DNA of 64,000 bases from Paraburkholderia fungorum (lineage in GTDB: Bacteria; Pseudomonadota; Gammaproteobacteria; Burkholderiales; Burkholderiaceae). This document shows positions 1 to 8,960 of this stretch, in pieces; the first letter of the stretch is position 1; every line of letters starts with the position of its first letter. The notes under the pieces are model-generated. The model was not told where the DNA came from, ran no database searches, and saw nothing but the letters and a program-made list of their open reading frames with translations. The translations under genes and the position numbers were made by a program. The stretch is from the NCBI RefSeq assembly GCF_900099835.1, contig NZ_FNKP01000001.1, positions 2,232,001 to 2,296,000 on the forward strand. The letters are read 5' to 3'.

Positions 1-6
1 GTTCAT
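1..6 (-). CDS. Start of a divergent gene, cut by the window edge
   Basis: Only the first two codons (ATG AAC) are inside the window. A Shine-Dalgarno-like GGAG lies seven bases upstream of the ATG, which is the main reason to call it. The gene would be transcribed away from the DHA2 transporter and share its upstream region. A MarR- or TetR-type regulator is a common neighbour in that position, but nothing of the protein is visible, so this is only a guess. Confidence 0.4.
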
Positions 7-22
7 GGTCAACTCCTGTATA

Positions 23-46
23 GGGTTTATACCTAGGGAATAACCC
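23..46. promoter_or_regulatory. Operator-like 24-bp imperfect dyad
   Basis: Nine of twelve base pairs are symmetrical. The outer arms are GGGTT and AACCC and the centre is the perfect palindrome CCTAGG. It lies between the divergent gene leaving the window and the DHA2 transporter, just ahead of the divergent gene's ribosome binding site. That position fits an operator for a dimeric repressor controlling one or both genes. The regulator itself is not visible. Confidence 0.4.
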
Positions 47-239
47 GATTATAGTCCTCTTATGTCGCGCCGCAACAAAAATTAAATACGGAGTTGCGAT
101 GTTGTACGACGACCATATCCGCCAACGCACATAATTTCGCTTAGGGCGCCATCAGACGGCCGTCTATTAACCATCCGCACCGTACAGGTGCAATAATGGC
201 CCCTTTGCCTGCGACCGTCCGCCGCAGCACTCCGCCGTC

Positions 240-1637
240 ATGACCGTGGTCCAGAAAGCACTGATTGCGCCCCTCATCGTCGCGTGCGCGATGTTCATGG
301 AAAGCGTCGACGCGAACGTGATCGTCACAGCATTACCGGCCATGGCGCGCGATTTCGGGCGCGATCCGGTCACACTGAAAATCGCGGTCACGAGTTACGT
401 GCTCGGACTGGGCGTGTTTATCCCGGTGTGCGGATGGCTGGCAGACCGTTTTGGCGCACGCACCGTCTTCCGCACGGCAATCGGCATCTTCGTGACGGGC
501 TCGCTGCTGTGCGCGGCGTCGAATTCGCTTGCCACCTTCACGCTGGCGCGCTTCGTCCAGGGTGTCGGCGGGGCGATGATGGTGCCGGTCGGACGCATCA
601 TCATTTTCCGGGTGGTCGACAAGGCCGACTTCATCCGCGCGATGAACTATCTGAGCGTTCCCGCGATGCTCGGCCCCGCCGCCGGCCCGCTGCTAGGCGG
701 CTTCATCACCACCTATCTGCACTGGCGCCTGATCTTTTTCATCAACGTGCCGATCGGCATTCTCGGTATCTATCTGACCAACCGGTTCATCGCGAACACG
801 CGTGAGCCCGACCCCGGCCCGCTCGACTGGATCGGCTTCCTGCTGTCGGCGACGGGCGCGGTGCTGCTTCTGCTGGGGTTGTCGCTGGTCGGCGGCGAAC
901 TGATTTCGAACGCGGACGCCTTCGGCATGTGCGGCTTTGGCGCGGCATTGCTGGCGATCTACGTCGTCTACGCGCAACGCGCGAAGCTGCCTCTGCTAGA
1001 TTTGCGCTTTTTCAAGGTGCCGACGTTCCAGGCGAGCGTGCTCGGCGGCTCGCTGTTCCGTATCGGGTTAGGCGCGCTGCCGTTCCTGTTGCCGCTGATG
1101 CTGCAGGAAGGCCATGGGATGAGCGCGTTCCAGTCCGGGCTGATCACCTGCGCGTCGGCGTTCGGCGGCATGTTCATGCGGACCGTCGCGTCCACGGTGC
1201 TGCGGCGCTTCGGCTTCCGCTCGGTGCTGGTCGTCAACGCCGCGTTATCGGGTATTTCAATTGCGGCGTGCGGGCTGTTTTTCCCCGGCACGCCTACGTG
1301 GATCATCTGGGTGGTCGTGCTGCTCGGCGGCTTCTTCCCTGCGCTGCAATTCACGAGTCTGAATTCGCTGACGTATGCCGAAATCGCCAGCCGCGACGTA
1401 GGGCGCGCGACCAGTCTCGGCAGCGTCGTCCAGCAGATGTCGCTCGGCCTCGGCGTAACGGTTGGCGGGATCGTGTTGCAGATGTCGCGGGCGCTGCACG
1501 GGCATCCGAGCATCATGTGGTCGGATTTCTGGCCGGCGTTTCTGGTGGTCGGACTGTGCTCGTTCGCGTCGATTCCGGTCACGCTGCGCATGCCGCGCGG
1601 CGCGGGCGCGGAAATATCACGCGGCGGACGCGGTTAA
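240..1637 (+). CDS. MFS drug-efflux transporter, DHA2 (EmrB/MdtD-like) family
   Basis: Inner-membrane proton antiporter of 465 residues, probably exporting hydrophobic or toxic compounds. The N-terminus is very hydrophobic and carries the DHA2 opening (MESVDANVIVTALPAMARDFG) and the MFS loop motif GWLADRFGAR near residue 65. Fourteen or so hydrophobic segments follow, and LGPAAGPLLGG matches antiporter motif C. The ribosome binding site in front of the ATG is weak. The protein is a paralogue of the transporter at about 19.2 kb. It stands alone on this strand, with an operator-like dyad about 200 bases upstream, so control by a divergent regulator is likely. The substrate cannot be read from sequence. 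Confidence 0.85.
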   Translation: MTVVQKALIAPLIVACAMFMESVDANVIVTALPAMARDFGRDPVTLKIAVTSYVLGLGVFIPVCGWLADRFGARTVFRTAIGIFVTGSLLCAASNSLATFTLARFVQGVGGAMMVPVGRIIIFRVVDKADFIRAMNYLSVPAMLGPAAGPLLGGFITTYLHWRLIFFINVPIGILGIYLTNRFIANTREPDPGPLDWIGFLLSATGAVLLLLGLSLVGGELISNADAFGMCGFGAALLAIYVVYAQRAKLPLLDLRFFKVPTFQASVLGGSLFRIGLGALPFLLPLMLQEGHGMSAFQSGLITCASAFGGMFMRTVASTVLRRFGFRSVLVVNAALSGISIAACGLFFPGTPTWIIWVVVLLGGFFPALQFTSLNSLTYAEIASRDVGRATSLGSVVQQMSLGLGVTVGGIVLQMSRALHGHPSIMWSDFWPAFLVVGLCSFASIPVTLRMPRGAGAEISRGGRG

Positions 1638-1649
1638 GCGCCCTGCCCG

Positions 1650-2153
1650 TCATTCCGGCCGGCCTTGCTTGCGGATCACGCTGATATCGCCGTTGCGCTC
1701 GAGAATCGCCTCCGCCACGCTATCCATCGAACGTGAGCCGGTTTTCTGCCGCACGCTTTCGCGAACGTCGGTTGGCGTGATCAGCGCGGCGTTCATCTCA
1801 CTCGCGTCGAATGCGCCATTGCGGAAAACCTCGCGTTCGACTCCGCCCACCAGCCGCTCGAAGCGGGTCGAATGCACGCAGGCCAGCGCCAGCAGCCGGT
1901 GACACGCGACGATCACGAACGACGACAGCACCGTCGCGCCAAACGGCGACGCGCCGACAATCGCGCGACTCAGCGTTGCGCCGAGCAGGATCACGACGAC
2001 CGAATCGAATGGCGAGCGCTGTCCGAACGAACGCCGCCCCGACACGCGGATTAGCACCACCGCGATCACGAACACGACGATCGCGCGCAGAGCCATCTGC
2101 AATGTGTTGAGATCACGGCCCTCGCCGAACAGAACGAAGATCGCATTCGTCAT
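1650..2153 (-). CDS. DUF421 / YetF-like membrane protein
   Basis: A 167-residue protein with a hydrophobic N-terminal half (about three membrane segments) and a soluble C-terminal domain, the plan of the DUF421/YetF family. Seen: RVSGRRSFGQRSPFDSVVVILLGATLSRAIVG, with the family's G-[KR]R-x-[FL]-G signature around residues 30-55, and a C-terminal stretch ending in ILERNGDISVIRK. I chose the internal ATG because AAGGAGG sits six bases ahead of it; the longer upstream reading is a low-complexity Ala/Ser/Lys/Asn run. It is convergent with the DHA2 gene, 12 bases away. The family's function is poorly known; a role in spore or envelope properties is reported for Bacillus members. Confidence 0.8.
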   Translation of the reverse strand: MTNAIFVLFGEGRDLNTLQMALRAIVVFVIAVVLIRVSGRRSFGQRSPFDSVVVILLGATLSRAIVGASPFGATVLSSFVIVACHRLLALACVHSTRFERLVGGVEREVFRNGAFDASEMNAALITPTDVRESVRQKTGSRSMDSVAEAILERNGDISVIRKQGRPE

Positions 2154-2322
2154 GTCGTCCTCCTTGGGGCTTGTGGCGTTGTTTGAGGCGTTGCTTGCCG
2201 CCTTGCTTATGGCCGTGTTCGCCACCTTGCTGGCTGCCTTGCTCATGGCCGTGCTGGCGGCTTTTTTCTTGTGGTCTTTTATCAGAGCCGCACCCAAAGC
2301 AAACCGGATCGGCCCACCGCTG

Positions 2323-2976
2323 TTATCCAGCCGCCCACCCAACGAGCGTATCGCCGAAACCGCCGCTTGCACGGGCCGCCGCGCGCGCACTCGTAATCAC
2401 GCGCGGCGCGGCGCTCCACGCGATGTGCGCGCCGATCGCGATCAGCCGGTCGACCAACGCGACATCCTCGCTGCATGTCAGCGGTGGAAAGCCGCCTGCG
2501 CGCCGGTAAGCCTCCGCCGATACGCCCAGATTCGCGCCGTGAATATGCCGGTGGCCGTCCGCATCGACATAGGTCTTGCGGAAATATTCGCGCACGCTGT
2601 GCGGATGCGCGCTCCAGTCGTCGACGGCAATCGAGCCGCACACCGCGTCCGCATCGAGCGACAACTGCGCGACCAGCCACGTCGCCGACACCCGGCTGTC
2701 CGCATCGGTGAACGCGAGCCAGCGCGCGCCGTCGGCGAGCAGATAATCCGCGCCGGCAGCCCGTGCAATGCCGACATTGCGCGCCTTCAACGCCAGCGTT
2801 TCGACGCCGTAAGCCCGCGCAATCGCGCCGGAGAAATCGTTGCACGCGTCGAGCACGACGACGATGCGCACCGTCTCGCCCGCGAGGTCTTCGTGACGCG
2901 ACGCTTCGAGCAGCGCTGCGAGACAAGGCGCGAGCAACGCCTCTTCGTTATGTGCCGGGACGATCACGCCGATCAT
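2323..2976 (-). CDS. Glycosyltransferase family 2
   Basis: A 217-residue GT-A fold enzyme. It opens with IGVIVPAHNEEALLAPCL, the GT2 nucleotide-sugar-binding start. It has LAFTDADSRV around residue 85, where DAD serves as the DxD metal-binding motif, and GANLGVSAEAYRRAGGF, a typical acceptor-side segment. No membrane helix is present, so it should be cytosolic. The start overlaps the stop of the upstream methyltransferase by four bases (ATGA), which shows translational coupling in one operon. Acceptor and sugar are unknown. The C-terminus is Gly/Ala-rich and slightly short for the family. Confidence 0.85.
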   Translation of the reverse strand: MIGVIVPAHNEEALLAPCLAALLEASRHEDLAGETVRIVVVLDACNDFSGAIARAYGVETLALKARNVGIARAAGADYLLADGARWLAFTDADSRVSATWLVAQLSLDADAVCGSIAVDDWSAHPHSVREYFRKTYVDADGHRHIHGANLGVSAEAYRRAGGFPPLTCSEDVALVDRLIAIGAHIAWSAAPRVITSARAAARASGGFGDTLVGWAAG

Positions 2977-3578
2977 AGAAGCCCCTCGCGTTGCGCAACC
3001 GACCGTGCGTCGCGCGACCATACGTCGATCAGCAGATCGGCTTCGTCGTGATGCGCGAGTCGCGACAGTCCGCATCGCGCATCGAACAATGCATGCGCGG
3101 AATCGGCGGATTGCAGCGCTTCAGCAAACGGCCTGCGCCAGTGACAGGCGAGCAGCGTGCCGTCGGTGGTCAGCGACGCGGCGATTCGCGCAGCGAGCGT
3201 TTCCAGTTCGTCGCCGTGCAGGTAATACGCGAATTCGCTGATCACGATCAGATCGAACGGCCCGGCTTCGGTCGGCCATTCGAGCGGCACCGTGCGTTGT
3301 TCGACGAGCACTTGCGGCATCCCGGCGACGCGTTCGCGCGCCAATGTCACCGCGCGTTCGTGCAGATCGGCGGCGAGCAGCGCGTCGCAGCGGCCCGCCA
3401 GTTCGGCGGTCAGTTCGCCGTTCGCGCAGCCGGGCTCGAACGCATTGCGATAACGCGGACGCGGCAGCAACGCGAGCGTCAGCGTACGTTTTCGGCGCTC
3501 ATACCAGCCCTCGCGAAGCTTCCAAGGATCGTCGCTTTCCCTGTAGAGGTCGTCGAAATATTGGGCCGTCGAATTCAT
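2973..3578 (-). CDS. SAM-dependent methyltransferase, NodS-like
   Basis: A 201-residue class I methyltransferase. The start MNSTAQYFDDLYRESDDPW is typical of the NodS-like group that sits beside GT2 and acyl-CoA dehydrogenase genes. The SAM-binding motif I appears as AFEPGCANGELT (residues 43-54), followed by LLAADLHERAV for the acidic loop. The ATG has AGAGGA seven bases upstream. An in-frame alternative ATG 54 bases earlier overlaps the preceding gene and looks less likely. It is the middle gene of the acyl-CoA dehydrogenase / methyltransferase / glycosyltransferase operon. In many related clusters a PIG-L deacetylase gene is also present; it is absent here. The methyl acceptor is unknown. 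Confidence 0.85.
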   Translation of the reverse strand: MNSTAQYFDDLYRESDDPWKLREGWYERRKRTLTLALLPRPRYRNAFEPGCANGELTAELAGRCDALLAADLHERAVTLARERVAGMPQVLVEQRTVPLEWPTEAGPFDLIVISEFAYYLHGDELETLAARIAASLTTDGTLLACHWRRPFAEALQSADSAHALFDARCGLSRLAHHDEADLLIDVWSRDARSVAQREGLL

Positions 3579-3619
3579 TCGATGATCCTCTGCTTCTTCA
3601 AGGGGTTTGACGCGGAGTG

Positions 3620-4837
3620 TCAGAGCGTCCATGGCGTGACTCCCGGCGTGGCGGAAACGAGTTCGCCGAGCGACGCCAGATCGCGTTCCGCATGGCTTTG
3701 CCGCAGGAACACGGGCAGGTCCGCGAGCGCGCGGGCAAAGTGCGCGTCGCGGCAGAGCGGACCGGCGCCGAGCGTGCGCGTGGCGTGTGTCATCACGACC
3801 GTCGCCGCTTCCTCGACGACAAGTCGAGCGCGCATCGCTTCGCGTTGCGCGTCGGCGAGCGGATTGGCGTCGATATAGGCCGCCGTTTCGCGAAGCACAG
3901 CGGCGGCGGATACCAGCGCGACATCGACTGCGCCGAGGTGAGCCAACCGATGCGGATCGGCGCGCTGGGCGCAGGCATCGCGCAACGTGCGGCCGATCTG
4001 CGCCGCCGCGCCATACCAGCACGCGGCAATACCCGCACCGCCATGCCAGAACCCCGGCCGACGCACATACGCATGGGCCGCGCCGACCAGCGTCGCGGGC
4101 GTTCTGTCGAACGTCACATCGGCGCTGGCGGTGGCCTGCATGCCGACCGCCTGCCACTTCGACGTATCGATCGTGATCGACGGGTGATCCATGGCGACAG
4201 CGGCAAGCACGGGCTCGTTATCGAACCACGCAGTCACAAGCGCATGGCTGACAGCTTCCGCGCCCGAGCACCACGCCTTTGTTCCCGCTAGAACGACTTG
4301 AACGCCAGCGTCGGCATTGCTTCGGATTCCTGCCTGGATTGCCTGGACGCGCGCATCTGGCGGCTCGGCGGCCCACACACCCCAGCGGCTCGCTGGAGGG
4401 GAGATTGGGCCACGCAACTCCGCGAGAATCGCAAGCGCGTCGGTATGGCCTTCGAACAGTTTGATGAGACTGAGATCGCACGCGGCGACGGCCGCCAGTA
4501 CACGCCAGCGGGCCAGCGTCTGACCTTGAGCGGGGAGCGGCATTAACGGCGCATGGTCATAACCGCGCTCGATGAGCAGGCGCAAACCGTCATCTGGCGA
4601 AACGGCATGAATGGAGTCGAAGCGCGTGTCGCGCAGAACCTCTTCAAGCGCATTCTCCGGCGCATCAACAGGCTTTACGTCCTGCCGCGCCCTCGCCCCA
4701 ACTGCCGGATTCGATGAAGCTGAAAAACACGAATCGCCGCTTCCGGTTTTACCGGACGGGCTGTCGCCCGGTCTTCCGCGAGAATCGGCAAAAGGCCGCG
4801 CATTGACGGCGGCCGCACGGCCTTGCGTATCGAGCAT
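3620..4837 (-). CDS. Acyl-CoA dehydrogenase family protein
   Basis: A 405-residue protein with the three-part acyl-CoA dehydrogenase plan: an N-terminal helical region, a middle beta domain (VVLAGTKAWCSGAEAVSHALVTAW) and a C-terminal helical bundle (HATRTLGAGPLCRDAHFARALADLPVFLRQ). The first 75 or so residues are low complexity and not part of the fold. The ATG is chosen for the GGGAGG six bases upstream. The usual catalytic glutamate position is not obvious to me, so an activity other than fatty-acid beta-oxidation is possible. It is the first gene of a three-gene operon whose other members modify a glycan or small molecule, which argues for a biosynthetic rather than a degradative role. Confidence 0.8.
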   Translation of the reverse strand: MLDTQGRAAAVNARPFADSRGRPGDSPSGKTGSGDSCFSASSNPAVGARARQDVKPVDAPENALEEVLRDTRFDSIHAVSPDDGLRLLIERGYDHAPLMPLPAQGQTLARWRVLAAVAACDLSLIKLFEGHTDALAILAELRGPISPPASRWGVWAAEPPDARVQAIQAGIRSNADAGVQVVLAGTKAWCSGAEAVSHALVTAWFDNEPVLAAVAMDHPSITIDTSKWQAVGMQATASADVTFDRTPATLVGAAHAYVRRPGFWHGGAGIAACWYGAAAQIGRTLRDACAQRADPHRLAHLGAVDVALVSAAAVLRETAAYIDANPLADAQREAMRARLVVEEAATVVMTHATRTLGAGPLCRDAHFARALADLPVFLRQSHAERDLASLGELVSATPGVTPWTL

Positions 4838-5005
4838 CGTGCCTCCCTGAAGCGCTTCGATCGGTCCGCGGCGCTGGTCGCCGCAGAGCATACAAACCGC
4901 ACAGCAAGCGTCGTGCCGCAACTATTGGACGACGAAACGCATTGCTATCTTCAGGGACTTCGGTTTATGCGAAGGACAATTCGCAAAAGGAACACGACGG
5001 GAACA

Positions 5006-6964
5006 CTACGGCCGCCGACGCGCCTCGACCCGCGCGAGCAACTCATCGAACAACGACAACTCCACCGGCTTCACCAGATGCGCATGGAAACCTGCATCGC
5101 GAGTACGTTCGCGGTCGCTCGCGTGACCGAAGCCGGTCATCGCCGCATACATCGTGTCGGCCAGCTCGGGCATCTTGAGCAGCGCGGCGATGGTCGCGTA
5201 ACCGTCCATCTTCGGCATCGCGATGTCGATCACGCAAAGATGAGGCGCAAATTGCGGCGCGATCTGGATCGCCTGCTCGCCCTCGTACGCGACACGCACT
5301 TCGTGGCCCTTGAGTTCGAGCAGCATCCCGAGGCTGTCGGCGGAATCGTGGTTGTCGTCGATCAGCAGAATCCGCAATGGCGTGACCTGCTGAGACTCCG
5401 TGCCGGTTTCATCGGCGGGAGACTCGGACGATGCAGCCGCGAGCGGCAAACTCAACGTGAACGCGCTGCCACAACCCGGCCCGTCGCTGCTCGCAAAAAT
5501 GCTGCCGCCGTGCATTTCCACCAGCGACTTGCACAGCGTCAGGCCAATCCCAAGACCGCCCTCGCCCGAACTCTGCGCGGCCTTTTCCTGCGCAAACAGT
5601 TCGAAGATGCGGTCGAGCGAACGGGCGGGAATCCCGCAGCCCGCGTCGCGTACTTCGATCACGGCCATGTTGTAGTCGATGCGTGCCAGCACGTCGATGA
5701 CACTGCCCACCGGCGAAAATTTCGACGCGTTGTGCAGCAGGTTTTGCAGCACCTGAACAAGCCGCGTCAGGTCGCCGCGAATGGTCATCGGCTCGAGCGG
5801 AAGATGCTCGACGACACGCTGATTACGCGCGTCGGTGAACGGCCGCGCGGCCTCGGTCGCACGCGCAACCAGTTCGCCCAGATCGACACGCGAATAGCGC
5901 AGTTCGACCTTGTCCGACATGATCCGGCCCACGTCGAGCAGGTCGTCGACCAGCCGCGTGAGGTGCGTGACCTGACGGTCGATCAGATCGCGTGCGCGTG
6001 CGAGCACGGGGCTCAGCCCGGTCTCCATCTGCATCACACCCACCGCGTTGCGGACTGGCGCGAGCGGATTGCGCAACTCGTGCGCGAGCGTCGCCAGAAA
6101 TTTGCGCAGACGTTCGCTCGAACGCTCCGCTTCTTCCCGCTGACGCCGCTCGGTCAGATCGCGCGTGACCTTGGCAAAGCCGCGCAGCCGGTTCGACTCG
6201 TCATGCACAGCCGTAATGTTGACGTTCGCCCAGAAGGTCGTGCCGTCCTTGCGCACCCGCCAGCCCTCGTCTTCCACATGCCCAAGCTGCCGCGCGATAG
6301 CCAGCTCGCGAGCCGGCTTGCCCGCGGCCGCTTCTTCCTGCAAATAGAACTGCGAGAAATGCCGGCCGACGATTTCATCGCGCGTATAGCCCTTGATTCG
6401 CGCGGCGCCCGCATTCCAGCTCACCACGAAGCCTTGCGGATCGAGCATGAAGATCGCGTAGTCCTTGACGCTGTCGACCAGCAAACGGAAGCGCTCTTCG
6501 CTTTGCCGCAATGCTTCGACGTACTCGCGTTGCGCGGTCAGGTCGCGCGTGATCTTTGCAAAGCCAGTCAGGATGCCCGCATCGTTACGGATCGCCGTGA
6601 TGACGACGTTCGACCAGAACGTCGTGCCGTCCTTGCGAACCCGCCAGCCTTCGTCTTCGAAACGGCCGGTTAGCGACGCCTGCTGCAACTCGTAAGCGGG
6701 CCAGTCGCGCGCTATCGCTTCTTCGGTATAAAAGCGCGAAAAGTGCTGGCCGACAATTTCCGCCTCTGTGTAACCCTCGATCTTCTGCGCACCGACGTTC
6801 CAGCTGACGACCCGTCCGGTGGCGTCGAGCAGGAAGATTGCATAGTCTTCGATCGCCTGCACCAGTTGCCAGTAATCGACATCGAGAGGCCGGGCCGGAC
6901 GCGTTGGGGTGACATGGGCCGGCTCACCGCTGTCGTGGGAGGGGGGGACGTCGAGCTGTTTCAT
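5006..6964 (-). CDS. Hybrid sensor histidine kinase: PAS-PAS-HisKA-HATPase-receiver
   Basis: About 652 residues with no membrane segment, so a cytosolic sensor. There are two PAS domains with PAC ends (roughly residues 30-155 and 160-280) that are near repeats of each other, each with YAIF[LM]LD and the end VRKDGTTFW. Then comes HisKA with the phospho-acceptor in LAHELRNPLAP, a HATPase domain with the G boxes RDAGCGIP and GLGIGLTL, and a C-terminal receiver with LLIDDNHDSADS and the phospho-acceptor Asp in CVIDIAMPKMDG. I prefer the ATG of MKQLDV; a GTG 39 bases upstream is possible and neither has a clear ribosome binding site. No response regulator gene is adjacent. The paired PAS domains suggest redox, light or ligand sensing. 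Confidence 0.9.
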   Translation of the reverse strand: MKQLDVPPSHDSGEPAHVTPTRPARPLDVDYWQLVQAIEDYAIFLLDATGRVVSWNVGAQKIEGYTEAEIVGQHFSRFYTEEAIARDWPAYELQQASLTGRFEDEGWRVRKDGTTFWSNVVITAIRNDAGILTGFAKITRDLTAQREYVEALRQSEERFRLLVDSVKDYAIFMLDPQGFVVSWNAGAARIKGYTRDEIVGRHFSQFYLQEEAAAGKPARELAIARQLGHVEDEGWRVRKDGTTFWANVNITAVHDESNRLRGFAKVTRDLTERRQREEAERSSERLRKFLATLAHELRNPLAPVRNAVGVMQMETGLSPVLARARDLIDRQVTHLTRLVDDLLDVGRIMSDKVELRYSRVDLGELVARATEAARPFTDARNQRVVEHLPLEPMTIRGDLTRLVQVLQNLLHNASKFSPVGSVIDVLARIDYNMAVIEVRDAGCGIPARSLDRIFELFAQEKAAQSSGEGGLGIGLTLCKSLVEMHGGSIFASSDGPGCGSAFTLSLPLAAASSESPADETGTESQQVTPLRILLIDDNHDSADSLGMLLELKGHEVRVAYEGEQAIQIAPQFAPHLCVIDIAMPKMDGYATIAALLKMPELADTMYAAMTGFGHASDRERTRDAGFHAHLVKPVELSLFDELLARVEARRRP

Positions 6965-7192
6965 GGTGCATATGTAGAGGGGGTTTTGCCCGGAAGGATA
7001 CACCGCGCATGCGTCGCTGCCGGGCCTATCGTTTCACCTGAGAGGTTTGGCTAAGAGGCTCGCGCGTTGGTTGACAGAGGTCAGAGTCAGAATCCGCATA
7101 AAACAGGCCTGCTGCACGTGGCCTGCTGTCAGGCACCGCGTTTGCTAGACAACGGCTACCTCACTTCGAAGCATCGACATAAAGGAGCCTCA

Positions 7193-7429
7193 ATGAAACA
7201 AGCCTTCACAACCCTCGCCTTCGCCGCCGCGGTCGCGCTTACCAGCACGGTCGCGCATGCCGAAGGCTGTACCAAAGGCGCTGTGGTGGGCGGCGTCACC
7301 GGCCACGTTGCCGGGGATCATGGCGTAGCGGGCGCAGCAGCAGGCTGTGCGATCGGCCATCACGAAGCGAAGAAGAAGGACAAGGCGGCAAGCGCGGCGG
7401 CGTCAGCGAGTCAACCGGCGGGCAAATAA
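7193..7429 (+). CDS. Small exported glycine-rich protein
   Basis: A 78-residue precursor with a clear signal peptide (MKQAFTTLAFAAAVALTSTVAHA, cleavage likely after AHA). The mature part holds two glycine-zipper-like stretches (GAVVGGVTGHVAG and GVAGAAAGCAIG), two cysteines and a Lys/Ala/Ser-rich tail. The ATG has AAAGGAG six bases upstream. It resembles the small periplasmic glycine-zipper proteins common in Burkholderia, whose function is unknown. A strong hairpin follows the gene. Confidence 0.75.
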   Translation: MKQAFTTLAFAAAVALTSTVAHAEGCTKGAVVGGVTGHVAGDHGVAGAAAGCAIGHHEAKKKDKAASAAASASQPAGK

Positions 7430-7479
7430 CCACCACTCGCCCAGCGCATTTATGCCTATGTCGCCAGTCATTTGATAAA

Positions 7480-7514
7480 CAGGCCGCTCGTGACAGGAAA
7501 TCACGAGCGGCCTG
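7480..7514. terminator. Hairpin between convergent genes
   Basis: A perfect 14-bp stem (arm CAGGCCGCTCGTGA) with a 7-base loop, between the small exported protein and the ferredoxin-NADP reductase, which converge. There is no long T run on either side, so termination may need Rho or the stem may protect 3' ends. Placement and stem quality support a bidirectional terminator. Confidence 0.7.
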
Positions 7515-7604
7515 CTCGAATAACACGTAGTTAAATCAGTGCTTAAACCGCCACTGTCTGGTCCTTAATTCGCGGGTTAAAACCATCGGCTTCCGGGAAC
7601 GCGC

Positions 7605-8654
7605 TCAACTTGCCGCGCCCAGCTTTTCCGCCAGTTTCGCGTCGTAACTCGAATGCACATGCACGCGTTTTTTCTCGGGATACGAGTACGAATACGCCTT
7701 GCGCAGCGCGAGCGATGCCTCGTGGAAACCCGACAGGATCAGCTTCTGCTTGTTCGGATAATTAGCGATGTCGCCCACCGCGAAAATGCCGGGCCGCGAG
7801 CTTTCGTAATAGGAAGTATCGACATCGATGCGGCCGCCGTGAATCGTCAGCCCCCACTGTGCAATCGGACCGAGATCGGCCACCAGGCCGTATAGCGCGA
7901 CGACGTGTTCGGTTTCAAGCTGCGTCTCGCCTTCGAGTTGCCGCAACGTCAGCGACCTGAGCGTCTCGCCTTCGACGTTAAGCGCCGAAATCGCCCCGAC
8001 GACGAAGTCCATCTCGTCCGCCTCGACCGCACGCCGCATCAACTCGACGCTCGAATCGGCCGCGCTGAAACCGTTGCGCCGATGCACCAGCGTCACGCGC
8101 CGCGCGACTTTGCGCAACGCGAGCGCCCAGTCGAGCGCCGAATCGCCGCCGCCCGCGACGACCACGGTCTTGTCCGCGAAATCGGCGAGGCGCGGCACGC
8201 TGTAATGCACATGACGCGACTCCAGAGGCACGGCCTCGGCGAGCGCGAGCTTTTGCGGCACGAACGCGCCGTTGCCCGCCGCCAGCAGGATCGCCGCGAC
8301 GTCGAACTCGAGCGCGCCGCTGGTTCGAACGGTCCAGCGGCCGTCGTCGCGCTGTTCGACCGATTCGACCCGCTGTTCGAGGTGAATCGGCACGTTGAAC
8401 GGCTTGCATTGCGCAATCAGACGGTCGACCAGTTCGCGCGCGGTGCATGACGGGATGGCGGGAATGTCGTAAATCGGCTTGTCGGGATAAAGCTCAGTGC
8501 ACTGGCCGCCCACTTTGTCGAGCACGTCGACGATCTGACACGACAGGCCGATCACGCCCGCCTCGAACGCCGCAAACAGTCCCACGGGACCGGCGCCGAC
8601 GATCAGGACATCGGTGCGGATGGGGGTTGGATGGGGGTCGGCGGTGGGCGTCAT
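7605..8654 (-). CDS. Ferredoxin/flavodoxin-NADP(+) reductase, thioredoxin-reductase type
   Basis: A 349-residue FAD enzyme passing electrons between NADPH and ferredoxin or flavodoxin. The FAD-binding motif is LIVGAGPVGLFAAFEAG near the N-terminus, the NADPH-binding motif is VVVAGGGDSALDWAL around residue 160, and the second FAD segment is GIFAVGDIANYP. It lacks the CxxC redox pair of true thioredoxin reductases, which places it with the TrxR-like FNRs of Bacillus YumC type. It ends in an aromatic/basic tail (KAYSYSYPEKKRVHVHSSYD), as those enzymes do. It is monocistronic, with a 306-base upstream gap. It could supply electrons to oxygenases such as the Rieske protein in this window, but no linkage is visible. 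Confidence 0.9.
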   Translation of the reverse strand: MTPTADPHPTPIRTDVLIVGAGPVGLFAAFEAGVIGLSCQIVDVLDKVGGQCTELYPDKPIYDIPAIPSCTARELVDRLIAQCKPFNVPIHLEQRVESVEQRDDGRWTVRTSGALEFDVAAILLAAGNGAFVPQKLALAEAVPLESRHVHYSVPRLADFADKTVVVAGGGDSALDWALALRKVARRVTLVHRRNGFSAADSSVELMRRAVEADEMDFVVGAISALNVEGETLRSLTLRQLEGETQLETEHVVALYGLVADLGPIAQWGLTIHGGRIDVDTSYYESSRPGIFAVGDIANYPNKQKLILSGFHEASLALRKAYSYSYPEKKRVHVHSSYDAKLAEKLGAAS

Positions 8655-8960
8655 GGGCGTTTCTCTTCGATTGGGTCGATTGGGTAGTGGCTCACCATAC
8701 CGAATCGACCGAAGCGCGGCAACGATGCCATTACAAGTGGTAAGGACGCTTGGCGAAGGCCTGGAGGCAGAGCTTTAACGTTCTGCGACGACGAGGATGA
8801 CGATTTGCACACGACGGCGTGGGTGTACAGAAGGCCCCCTAATACGCACCCCATGCGAGGTAATCGAAAGAGATCCGGCTACCGTGTCGGCCCTTTAGCG
8901 CAATCTGTAATCGCGCCAATCTGCAACGTCGCGGAGGTCAGAGGAGACACCCGCGACGCC
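8655..8960. other. Non-coding gap upstream of the ferredoxin reductase
   Basis: 306 bases between the end of the stressosome operon and the reductase gene, both on the minus strand. It should hold the reductase promoter and the 3' end of the signalling operon. I see no convincing ORF and no strong hairpin. Confidence 0.5.

Noticed and set aside
4823..6673. 616-residue plus-strand ORF
   Set aside because: Antisense to the PAS histidine kinase; no domain.
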